A stretch of DNA of 64,000 nucleotides from Nostoc commune NIES-4072 (GTDB taxonomy: Bacteria; Cyanobacteriota; Cyanobacteriia; Cyanobacteriales; Nostocaceae). The notes below the pieces were generated by a model. It worked only from the letters and a program-made list of their open reading frames with translations, ran no database searches and was not told the origin of the DNA. Both the position numbers and the translations under genes were made by a program. The DNA is taken from NCBI RefSeq assembly GCF_003113895.1, contig NZ_BDUD01000002.1:558001-622000 (forward strand), written 5' to 3'. This document shows, piece by piece, positions 17,565-24,902 of the stretch. Positions within the stretch are counted from its first letter, which is position 1; every line of letters begins with the position of its first letter.

Positions 17565-17976
17565 TTGGCTGTGTTTAGGGTTCGGACAATCAGAGCAATT
17601 ACTAAACCATCAACCGCTAAATGTGACTTGAACACTTATACTCTGTTTCTACTGGCAGAATCGAAGTATCCAGGTTGCACACGTCTGGCAGAGATAATGG
17701 AAAATTTATCTCATGATAGCGTCAATAGATTTTTGCTACGTGAACAGTACGAACCCTCTTGTCTTATTTGAAGAAATCAAACCCAATATCAATCTAGTTG
17801 GAGGTACTTTAAGTGGAGATGATACGGTAATTGATAAGCCTCATAGTAACCAGAAAATAACAGAATTAATTGGGCGATCGGTGCATTATCTGGTAGTGTG
17901 GGTTTTATTTTTGTGTTATCAAAATTTTTGCAGACATCTAATTTTGGTGATGTTTTTTTGGATTTCGCTTTTTTGA
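17565..17976 (+). pseudogene. N-terminal remnant of a DDE transposase, frameshifted
   Basis: Two overlapping frames together read KYPGCTRLAEIMENLSHDSVNRFLLREQYEP and then LFEEIKPNINLVGGTLSGDDTVIDKPHSN. This is the N-terminal part of a transposase type common in cyanobacteria, with the first catalytic Asp region as SGDDTVIDKP. I would place it with IS4/IS701-type DDE enzymes. The frame changes at about 17760 and similarity ends at about 17875, where sequence from the neighbouring minus-strand gene begins. It is a dead fragment. Confidence 0.6.
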
Positions 17977-18118
17977 TAAAGGTTGAGCCATCAAGTAGCT
18001 TTTTAGTTTCGAGGTACGGATAAAGGCATCCAACCGATTCGCATTGTGAGCCTTTGACCCCTTTCTCGCTTGATTTTTCGGGTATTGCAGATAACTCAAC
18101 TATTACTCCTTTGGTCAT
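17789..18118 (-). pseudogene. Unknown small protein, 3' end fused to transposase remnant
   Basis: A 109-residue reading frame whose ATG overlaps the stop of the ASCH gene (ATGA). The first about 60 residues (SVGCLYPYLETKKLLDGS) look like a genuine small cyanobacterial plasmid/phage protein. The last about 35 residues (NAPIAQLILLFSGYYEAYQLPYH) are the antisense of the transposase fragment. The gene is therefore truncated at about 17875 by the IS debris. I cannot assign a function. Confidence 0.45.
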
Positions 18119-18507
18119 GCAGCCACCTCCATGACCAAATCATCAGGCACTTCAAAAATTCCCAGTTGACCAATGTAAGGAATCGGTGTAATCTCGCGTG
18201 GATTCTCCAGCTTCCAGTGGTATTGCCCAGGCATCCCCCAACCAGATGCAACTTGTGAAAACTTGCAATCTACTATTGTGACAATGCCAATCACTTGACC
18301 GCGACGGAGAGAGATTAACTCTGGGATTACTATCCCCATCCCTTGGCAAAATTCTCTCGTTAGCTGGTACTCTTTTTTGGTACAGGTTTTTGCGGCGTGA
18401 ATCAGAATGTCGCCGCGATAATTGATAGGCCAGCCACGGTTTTCAATATCTTTGAGAGCATAAATTATTGCCCATGCCCAAGGCTGACGGACGGATATCG
18501 CTTTCAC
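18115..18507 (-). CDS. ASCH-domain protein
   Basis: A 130-residue protein. The start MKAISVRQPWAWAII, followed by DIENRGWPINYRGDILIHAAK and GQVIGIVTIVDC, is the signature of ASCH domains. These are small PUA-like folds predicted to bind RNA or modified nucleotides; some family members are nucleotide hydrolases. It is complete and lies 67 bp downstream of the DnaB-like gene and overlaps the following gene by four bases (ATGA). That places it in the minus-strand phage/plasmid-like replication operon. Whether this member is enzymatic cannot be told from sequence. Confidence 0.82.
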   Translation of the reverse strand: MKAISVRQPWAWAIIYALKDIENRGWPINYRGDILIHAAKTCTKKEYQLTREFCQGMGIVIPELISLRRGQVIGIVTIVDCKFSQVASGWGMPGQYHWKLENPREITPIPYIGQLGIFEVPDDLVMEVAA

Positions 18508-18574
18508 GGGTTTTAAAACTCCAGTAATTGAATGTATGCGTCTTTCTTCCGCGATCGCTGGATCTGGCTGTAAA

Positions 18575-19924
18575 TTATCTCGCCAAGTTCAAAAATTTTG
18601 AGGTCGATAAATCACACAACATCGTCGCAGTGCCGAGCTTACCGTAAAGGCGGTTTTTCTCAACAATCAACTCGATAGTGCGATCGCTTGGGTCTTTTGT
18701 GTAGACAGCATCGCGGTAAAGCATGATTAACTGGTCACAAACCTCAAAGATTTCGCCAGAGTTGCGAAGTAAATGACGATTGGGGCGTTTATCAGCCGTA
18801 GTTTGATTGCCCCGATTGATTTGACAACCCAAGAAAACAGGGATTTTGTGAGACTTGGCGATATCCCGAATCTGGCGGGTAATCTTGCCCACTTCAAAAG
18901 CCATGTTTCCGCCGGATTCCAGAGGAATCTGCTGCAAATAATCAATAAACACAGCCCCAATAGAACCACCGAATTCGGCAATGGCACGGCGCACAGCAGA
19001 AGCGATCATTGTGGTTGTAGGGGAGGAATGCTCGTAAACCTTCCAAGGCAACTCCACCATCTGTCCTATGCCTTGTGCTATTTGCTCCCAGTAGCATTGA
19101 GTATTGGTTTGAATCATAGAAGCGTCTACGCCAGTGATTCGAGCTAGCATTCGAGCATTGAGTTGATTCTTGTCCATTTCTGGAGTAACGTACAGAACTG
19201 GCTTTCCAAGTTTGGTCATGATTTCGTAAGCGTAAGAAATCATGAAGTGAGTTTTCCCCATGTGCGACTCAGCAGCCACTACAACTAAGCTGCTGGGATA
19301 AATGCCACCGGTGATATTTTCCAAGTCGTACCAGCCAACTTTGTCGCCTGCCATGTTTCCCATCTCCAATTTTTGAAAAAGTTCAATGCCCATGTCTTGT
19401 GCTGAGAAAACCTTGCAGCGTTCATCACTTTGATTTTGAGTAACACCAAAAACTTTCGCCTCAGCTTGCCCAAGAACAAGTGGTAGTTCAGTTTGCGTCT
19501 CGTAACCGAGTTGGACAATTTCATTGCCCACTTTGATTAGCTGCCGCCGTCGGTATTTCTCCATCACCAGATCAGCCAAAGCATCGATGTTGACGGCTGA
19601 TACAGTGCGGTCTACCAAAGTCGCTAACTTATTCCTGCCGCCAACGCGATTGAGCAGATTGTGGTCAGACAACCAAGCGGTGACGCTTAGTAAATCTGTG
19701 GGTTGAAACAGAGCGTGAAGCGTTGTCGCAGCTTGATAAATGTATGAGTGAGCGCTGATGTAAAAGGCTTCAATGCTCAGGCGATCGCTGACTCTGGTTA
19801 TTGCTTCTGGGTCGAGCATAATCCCACCCAAAATCGCTTCTTCAGCTTCGATATTTTGCGGAGGCAAGTTGTCAAGTGACCTGTCAGGGTGAAAAGAAAC
19901 TACGTTGTCTTGATTAGGGTGCAT
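18575..19924 (-). CDS. DnaB-like replicative helicase with variant ATPase domain
   Basis: A start at 19924 (MHPNQDN) is preferred over 19957: GGAG lies 6 nt upstream of it, and the extra 11 residues would be translated heptamer repeat. Residues 20-170 match the DnaB N-terminal domain (LPPQNIEAEEAILGGIMLDPEAI; DRTVSAVNIDALADLVMEKY), nearly the same as the DnaB at 58442. The ATPase domain is divergent: Walker A reads AAESHMGKTHF in place of ARPSVGKSAL, with Walker B AVFIDYLQQIP, GCQINRGN, and a C-terminal NSGEIFEVCDQLIMLYRD. The C-terminal 158 residues are almost identical to the fragment at 57857. It is probably the plasmid or phage replication helicase, or a helper paralogue, downstream of the iteron-containing initiator gene. 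Confidence 0.85.
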   Translation of the reverse strand: MHPNQDNVVSFHPDRSLDNLPPQNIEAEEAILGGIMLDPEAITRVSDRLSIEAFYISAHSYIYQAATTLHALFQPTDLLSVTAWLSDHNLLNRVGGRNKLATLVDRTVSAVNIDALADLVMEKYRRRQLIKVGNEIVQLGYETQTELPLVLGQAEAKVFGVTQNQSDERCKVFSAQDMGIELFQKLEMGNMAGDKVGWYDLENITGGIYPSSLVVVAAESHMGKTHFMISYAYEIMTKLGKPVLYVTPEMDKNQLNARMLARITGVDASMIQTNTQCYWEQIAQGIGQMVELPWKVYEHSSPTTTMIASAVRRAIAEFGGSIGAVFIDYLQQIPLESGGNMAFEVGKITRQIRDIAKSHKIPVFLGCQINRGNQTTADKRPNRHLLRNSGEIFEVCDQLIMLYRDAVYTKDPSDRTIELIVEKNRLYGKLGTATMLCDLSTSKFLNLAR

Positions 19925-19933
19925 AATTATCTC

Positions 19934-20137
19934 CAATTCGCAATTCGCAGTTCGCAATTCGCAATTAAAAAACTTAGATTTAGCAAGGTTTTTAGATTTT
20001 GCATCTGTTTCATTCTTTTAGCGAATTGCTATAAAGTTGAGTTTCGTTTTATTTCATAATTAAAATTTGTGGCTTGTATCTCGAATGATTAAATTGCTTT
20101 CACAATTGCGAATTGCGAATTGCGAATTGCGAATTGC
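19934..20137. repeat. Inverted pair of tandem heptamer repeats (CGCAATT) between initiator and dnaB
   Basis: Tandem CAATTCG heptamers run from about 19934 to 19966, and the inverse AATTGCG series (five units) from 20104 to 20137. The 137 bp between them are AT-rich. The pair could fold into a large cruciform or mRNA hairpin directly upstream of the dnaB ribosome-binding site. Short tandemly repeated heptamers of this kind are well known from heterocystous cyanobacteria. Confidence 0.75.
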
Positions 20138-20141
20138 TAGA

Positions 20142-21578
20142 TTAGGCTCTTAGTGCTAATTTTAACTGCGCTTCAACTTCCCGTAAGTCAACGGAGGAAA
20201 ATCGGGAATTTGGTTGAGGTTTTGGAGCATTAACTGCGGCTTGAAGTTTGGCTTTGAGTTCCAGCATTTGTGGGCTAAATCGATACTCATTCTTACGCTC
20301 TTGTTTGAAAAGTTCTTGTTGACGGCGTTCTTCGTCAGCAGCAATTGCCATAGCTAAAACATCATCGTTGCTGGTATTTGCATTATGTTTTGATTCGGTA
20401 GGCTGTTGACGTTCTTTCAACTCGTTGAAACTATCCCAATGGTTTTGAATCTCTGCTTTGCCGGAGTCAGTTTTTGAGAGTCGAGTCAGGGCATTTTTCG
20501 CCTCGCCTGTTGTTGCCTGACGAATTAAGTCTTTGGCATACCTGGGAGTGCTGTTCAAGTATTGCCTGTAGGACTCCACAAATTCTGCTTTCCAACCGTT
20601 AGGGCCTGCTTTATCCATCCAAGGCGGCAGCCCAAATACTCGCATCGCTTGCTCGGTTTTCTCTGTGGGGTGCATTGTGTAACAAGTCGAATCGGGCAGT
20701 GATGTAGGACTAGCACTTTTTGGGTTTGGTGCTACTAGTTGATTATTCAATTGTTCGGTTTTCTCGAACGACCCCCCCGCAATAGTTGGTCTACAAGAGG
20801 GGTTATCGGTTTGTTGCAAAGACTTGGAATTTTTTAACAACAAAGTGGAAAGTTTTGGGGTTGGTTCTTTGTGTTCAATTCCTTCCGTTATTAAATCAAG
20901 TTCTTCCTTTTCACACACACACTCTTGGGTGGGGGGCGCGGGTGGCGAAGCCAGGGGCGCGTCCTTGAGTGGATAGACTTCAATTGGATAATCTTCAATT
21001 GGATATACTTTAGGTGTCCCCCCAGCACTACCCTGGTGTTCCCCCAACACTACCCCTAGTGTTCCCCCATCACTACCCTGGTGTTCCCCCATCACTACCC
21101 CTAGTGTTCCCCGATCACCACCCTGGTGTTCCCCCAACACTACCCTGGTTGTTTCCCCGTTACTGGTCTTCGCTTTCCCTCTAGTCAAACTAGATTGTTT
21201 AGTTGCTTCGGTAAACCAATCGTCAATATCTGTGAGTCTGTATTGATTTGATGATGGCGAACCGTCTAACTTTTTTTTTGTGGCTTTAGTAATCAGATTC
21301 CAACAAACAAGCTCATCGACTGCTGCCATCGCTTTTCGCCGTAAAGTTTCAGTCGGTGAGTTCGGGAAAGAACCACGGAAACAAGCTTCACCTATAGATT
21401 TATAGGAAGGGAAAGCGTTATTATCACAACCGGCACGGCGGCACAGGTGGCAGTAAACCCGAAATGCCTCCATTGTTAGTGGCAAATCATCCAACTTACT
21501 ATCGATGTAAATATGGCGTTTCTTTCTGCCGTCGCTGAAGCTATCGCTCTGTATTTTTGATGTTACACTCATATACAA
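20142..21578 (-). CDS. Replication initiator-like protein (HTH) with internal tandem repeats
   Basis: A 478-residue protein. Residues 15-130 form a winged-helix-like domain (LPLTMEAFRVYCHLCRRAG..AFPSYKSIGEACF..RKAMAAVDELVCWNLI). That is the layout of phage O-like and plasmid initiators that recognise iterons. Residues 143-189 consist of three 15-residue repeats built on GEHQGSDGGTLGVV, encoded by a 22/23-bp DNA repeat (separate entry). A low-complexity linker follows, and then a helical C-terminal half (about 300-478). The gene sits directly upstream of the DnaB-like gene, as in initiator/helicase pairs of lambdoid phages. The role as initiator is inferred from the HTH, the context and the repeats. 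Confidence 0.65.
   Translation of the reverse strand: MYMSVTSKIQSDSFSDGRKKRHIYIDSKLDDLPLTMEAFRVYCHLCRRAGCDNNAFPSYKSIGEACFRGSFPNSPTETLRRKAMAAVDELVCWNLITKATKKKLDGSPSSNQYRLTDIDDWFTEATKQSSLTRGKAKTSNGETTRVVLGEHQGGDRGTLGVVMGEHQGSDGGTLGVVLGEHQGSAGGTPKVYPIEDYPIEVYPLKDAPLASPPAPPTQECVCEKEELDLITEGIEHKEPTPKLSTLLLKNSKSLQQTDNPSCRPTIAGGSFEKTEQLNNQLVAPNPKSASPTSLPDSTCYTMHPTEKTEQAMRVFGLPPWMDKAGPNGWKAEFVESYRQYLNSTPRYAKDLIRQATTGEAKNALTRLSKTDSGKAEIQNHWDSFNELKERQQPTESKHNANTSNDDVLAMAIAADEERRQQELFKQERKNEYRFSPQMLELKAKLQAAVNAPKPQPNSRFSSVDLREVEAQLKLALRA
21011..21158. repeat. Iteron-like array, six 22/23-bp units inside the initiator gene
   Basis: On the + strand the units begin at 21011, 21034, 21057, 21079, 21102 and 21124, with a partial unit at 21146. 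The core is T(G/A)GTGTTCCCCC followed by CACTACCC. Unit lengths alternate 22 and 23 bp, so two units make 45 bp and keep the frame. The size, tandem order and location inside an initiator gene match origin iterons. Confidence 0.65.
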
Positions 21579-21649
21579 CCACCATTTGTCAAAACTTATA
21601 GTTGATCTTTTCCCCTACACTGCGCTACAGGTGGGGGATTTTGCTTGAT

Positions 21650-22576
21650 TCACGTACCAAACGGGAATTCTTGTAATTGCAGTTGTTCAGGGAATTCTTC
21701 GATTTCGCCACCCTTACGATCGCAGGTTTTAAATCGCTGTCCCCCAAATATTGCATTCGCCCCCAACTGCTTCACAAACACAGGGGTTTGGGATTGTAGG
21801 CACTGTTGGACAATAGACTCAATCCATTCGATGTGGCATGGTCTTGATTGTGGGCCAGACTCACCCCCTACAACAATCCACTGGATATCTTCATTTACTA
21901 ATTCCCATTCGGAGTCATCACTAATTAATTTTTGAATTGCACCTGCTTGTCTAAAATCAATTTCCTCAAGCAGTGGTTCACAAGATAAAAATCGAATTGC
22001 TGCGGGTATTTGTAACAGAATTGGGATACGCTTATCTGCCATTTGTTGATTCTCAGTAGAAGTTCCTAACCAGAGATTAGGTAAAGGAAATGGTTGCAGG
22101 GAAAAAGATTGTTGGAGATTAACTAATCCTCCAAATTTCTCACTAACAGCGTCCCAAAGATTTACGCAAGCTGCTTCATACCACTTAACCCATAGGTTGG
22201 GTTGACTAAAATACTCCTTCATTCTTTCTGGTCGCTTAGTCAAGATTTGAAAAGTATGCTGAGGTGAAAGAGCAGCAACAGCCATTACTTGATGAATCCA
22301 TTCATCAAGGACATTGGCATGAAACAAATCAGCCATTGAGCATACAAAAATTCTTTTCGGCTTTTTCCAACATAATGGTTTAATAAGTTGAGATTTGACA
22401 AATTCAACTGTGCCATCCCAATTACTAACAGTTTGATACTGGGGGAATTGTTGAAGTCGTGGGGATTTGGCAGCTTTCGCTGCATAGCATCGCGCACAGC
22501 CAGGACTTCCAGAAACCCGTGAACAGCCAACAATTACATTCCAGGTTTCGTCACACCATTGTATATTTGTAGACAT
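21650..22576 (-). CDS. Phage Gp37/Gp68-like (DUF5131) protein
   Basis: A start at 22576 (MSTNIQWCDETWN) is chosen because GAAGAGG lies 6 nt upstream; the longer frame start at 22594 overlaps the previous stop. The protein has about 308 residues. NIQWCDETWNVIVGCSRVSGSPGCARCYA carries the conserved cysteines of this phage-borne family (C at positions 8, 17, 25 and 28), which resembles a radical-SAM-type metal site. Later signatures are FVCSMADLFH, QILTKRPERM, NLWLGTSTENQQ and WIVVGGESG, all typical of the family. Its biochemical role is not established. It belongs to the minus-strand phage-like module. Confidence 0.82.
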   Translation of the reverse strand: MSTNIQWCDETWNVIVGCSRVSGSPGCARCYAAKAAKSPRLQQFPQYQTVSNWDGTVEFVKSQLIKPLCWKKPKRIFVCSMADLFHANVLDEWIHQVMAVAALSPQHTFQILTKRPERMKEYFSQPNLWVKWYEAACVNLWDAVSEKFGGLVNLQQSFSLQPFPLPNLWLGTSTENQQMADKRIPILLQIPAAIRFLSCEPLLEEIDFRQAGAIQKLISDDSEWELVNEDIQWIVVGGESGPQSRPCHIEWIESIVQQCLQSQTPVFVKQLGANAIFGGQRFKTCDRKGGEIEEFPEQLQLQEFPFGT

Positions 22577-22590
22577 AATTACCTCTTCAA

Positions 22591-23295
22591 TCAATAGTTT
22601 GTACTAACTTCACCACACGCTATCGCCCGAACAATTTCTTCTGCCCGTTCTTGTGAAATAGCCTGTTCTGGGTTCTTGTAAAATCCAGCGATCGCCGACT
22701 TGGGACGAATAATAATTTGCTGCGTGAAAGCGCGTTTGTCCCATACAAAGCAGGAGATGGTAATGTTGTCTGTTGCCCAACGACTACCCCGTTTATCCTT
22801 ACGAAAACAGAAGCGGGGCATGATTAGGACAAGTGACGGCGGATGCTGCTGCAAGAAATCTGCACGATCATCACAGGGTTCGAGAAAGCTGGTAAGTAAA
22901 AAAGCAGCGACACCCACACGCGCTTTCTGGTACGCATTCTTGATGATTGGTGCAGCAAATTCCGCGTATGGTGGATTAGTACAAATCCAGTCACAATCGG
23001 GAAACTTAGCCCATGACTCGGATAGTGTTGCGTCCATTTGGTAGTCAGCCGCTTTATGTGGATCAATATCGTTCGTCCACATCTGCTTGGTGTGTGGCCA
23101 CGCCGATAGTAAAGAAGCGATCGCCCCATGTCCTACACACGGTTCACCAATGACACCAGATAACGGAACATGGCGCAGTAGTTCTGTTGTGAACCATGAT
23201 GGAGACTCGTAAAAGTTCAGTGGATGTCTACCAACAGTTTCTCCTGTAGATTTAGGAGAGTACGGTTGTGGTGTCAGGAGTTGTGCAACAGTCAT
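22591..23295 (-). CDS. Orphan DNA adenine methyltransferase-like protein
   Basis: A 234-residue protein. GEPCVGHGAIASLL (about 51-64) is a SAM-binding motif, and ICTNPPYAEF (about 110-118) carries the NPPY catalytic motif of N6-adenine DNA methylases. Both ends overlap the neighbouring genes by 4 bp (ATGA), so it is cotranscribed in the module. No restriction endonuclease is nearby, suggesting an orphan phage/plasmid modification enzyme that protects or marks replicating DNA. Specificity cannot be predicted. Confidence 0.75.
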   Translation of the reverse strand: MTVAQLLTPQPYSPKSTGETVGRHPLNFYESPSWFTTELLRHVPLSGVIGEPCVGHGAIASLLSAWPHTKQMWTNDIDPHKAADYQMDATLSESWAKFPDCDWICTNPPYAEFAAPIIKNAYQKARVGVAAFLLTSFLEPCDDRADFLQQHPPSLVLIMPRFCFRKDKRGSRWATDNITISCFVWDKRAFTQQIIIRPKSAIAGFYKNPEQAISQERAEEIVRAIACGEVSTNY

Positions 23296-23753
23296 ACTTC
23301 ATCCTCACTAAATTCAATGTGACTTAAAGTCTGAAGTTCAACAGCTAATCCGCTTAAGAAGTTTTGGAGTTCAACTGTTGCCAATTCTTTGGATATGTCT
23401 TTTTCTGACGTATAAATAAGTTGCTTGTGATGCCCAAAGTAAACTTCTGTACGAGTTAAGTTTTGCTCTGTATCAGTTAACAGAGTCAAAGTAAATCTTC
23501 CAAGTTTACAAAAGTAATAGGGACGCTTTGAACTCCAAGGCTTTCCAGGTTGCCAAGTGATTTGGAGTTTTTTACCAATGTGAACGCTCATAGATTCAAA
23601 ATCAACGTGGAAAATATTCAGTAAAGGAAGCATTTCGCCACTGTTGTAATGGTCTACAACGTGCTGTCTAATGCCTAGTTCTGTTAAACCTTCAGGAATA
23701 TCAATATGAGCTTCAGATGAGATTTTTTCAACTACTGTGACTATGGCTTTCAT
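23292..23753 (-). CDS. Unknown protein of the replication module
   Basis: A 153-residue protein overlapping the methyltransferase gene by four bases. The sequence is mixed alpha/beta, with an N-terminal strand MKAIVTVVEKIS and an acidic end (EFSEDEV). I do not recognise a family. The tight coupling and normal codon pattern support it as a real gene. It is the first well-preserved gene of the operon after the truncated antirepressor-like gene. Confidence 0.6.
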   Translation of the reverse strand: MKAIVTVVEKISSEAHIDIPEGLTELGIRQHVVDHYNSGEMLPLLNIFHVDFESMSVHIGKKLQITWQPGKPWSSKRPYYFCKLGRFTLTLLTDTEQNLTRTEVYFGHHKQLIYTSEKDISKELATVELQNFLSGLAVELQTLSHIEFSEDEV

Positions 23754-23791
23754 TGTTGTTACTCTAGAGATGCAATGAGTGTTTTTGTGTG

Positions 23792-23820
23792 GCGATTGTT
23801 ACTTATTGAGCGGCAATCGC
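23792..23820 (+). terminator. Small hairpin followed by T-run
   Basis: GCGATTG and CAATCGC flank a 15-nt loop, followed by TTTTTATTTT on the + strand. It would terminate + strand transcription, but no + strand gene precedes it; it might equally act in the leader of the minus operon. The rest of 23754-24037 has no convincing gene. Confidence 0.3.
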
Positions 23821-24005
23821 TTTTTATTTTGATTATTAGGAATCTTGAAGTGACGACGCTTTCTAAGATGTGTATTATTTGCTAGAGAAGCCCTCTTTGT
23901 AACAAATAATGTCAAAAGACTGTTAGTTGCTTGACTACGTGAAAGAGAAACTTTTAATGTTATTGGTAATATTCGATGCTTCAGCAATAAATTCCATCTT
24001 TAGTT

Positions 24006-24036
24006 AGCGAACGTTTCTGTGGTGGGGGCGTTCGCT
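24006..24036 (-). terminator. Hairpin directly after the antirepressor-like gene
   Basis: AGCGAACG and CGTTCGCT are perfectly complementary with a 15-nt loop, starting 2 bp after the stop codon. There is no T-run, so it is a possible terminator or mRNA-end stabiliser only. Confidence 0.4.
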
Positions 24037-24037
24037 T

Positions 24038-24853
24038 TCACTTGGTCAGCACTGGTTCCTTTTTTCTAGCGAAAGCTCCCACCTGCCTTAGCGCTGCACC
24101 AGGACTGGGGTGAGCGAAGAACTCTTCTATAGCTTTGGTCAACCCGTCAGTAACAGCCGGATCGTGACAAGCGTAGACATAGATGGGCTGTTGCACACCA
24201 TTAACCAATCGCGTTTCTTGGCGATCGCCTAACTGTGGGTAAAACGTGCGAACCCATGTGCCAAGATGTCCCCGGTAGTGAGGGCCGTTCAGGGGGACTT
24301 TTTTTCCAAGTTCGCTCTCTGCAAAGTTGACTACGCCAAGCCATTTTTCTTTTGTGCCCGTTAGTGACTGCCTGTTGTAGTCAGCTATCAGATTTGCGGC
24401 GAAGTCTTTGCAATTTTGTTCCATGTATGGGTTGAGTCTGCCACCTGTGAGTTCGGCTAAAGTCTTCATTGCTTTGACAAAAGTATCTAGCCTCTGTTCA
24501 ACAGGAGGAAGGACTGGTACATGATTTTGCTTTTGAGATGCAATTGCGTTAGGTATCGCTGCAACGATTTCAATAAGTATCGTTCGGATCTGTGCGGCCA
24601 CCTCTGATTGTTGTAGTAACATCGCAATCCTGAGAGCGCCTAAAGGACTAAAAACTCTCGCTTTTGGTGTTCTGGGACTTAGACAGAATGTCTGTCTAAC
24701 ATCCTTAAGTGCTTGCCCCACAAGGGTTTCAGTTTCTTGGAGGTTAAATTCTTCTTGATTGCTTCTGTACAATTCTTTAATCGCTGATTCGTAGTTTTTC
24801 ACTCTCCCCCCATAAAGGAGAGTTTGCCTTGTAGGTAAAAGTAGGGGAACCAT
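24038..24853 (-). pseudogene. Antirepressor-like protein, 5' end removed by the IS66 element
   Basis: A 271-residue reading frame. The first about 20 residues (MVPLLLPTRQTLLYGGRV) are encoded by the IS66 left end. Native sequence begins around residue 21 (about 24790). The segment with ARVFSPLGALRIAMLLQQSEVAAQIRTIL resembles the ORF6N/BRO-type N-terminal domain of phage antirepressors, and the remainder (KWLGVVNFAESELGKKVP) is a C-terminal domain I do not know. No continuation is seen beyond the IS right end at 26626, so the true 5' end is gone. Whether the fused frame is still translated from an IS-borne promoter is open. Confidence 0.45.
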
Positions 24854-24902
24854 CGTATGGTAATGTAAAAAAATCCGCAGTCCAATTTAAGCCTTCATAA
24901 GA

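Noticed and set aside
23799..23987. A 62-codon minus-strand frame in the spacer before 24038
   Set aside because: Basic, low-complexity, overlaps a hairpin, no ribosome-binding site and no coupling with neighbours.
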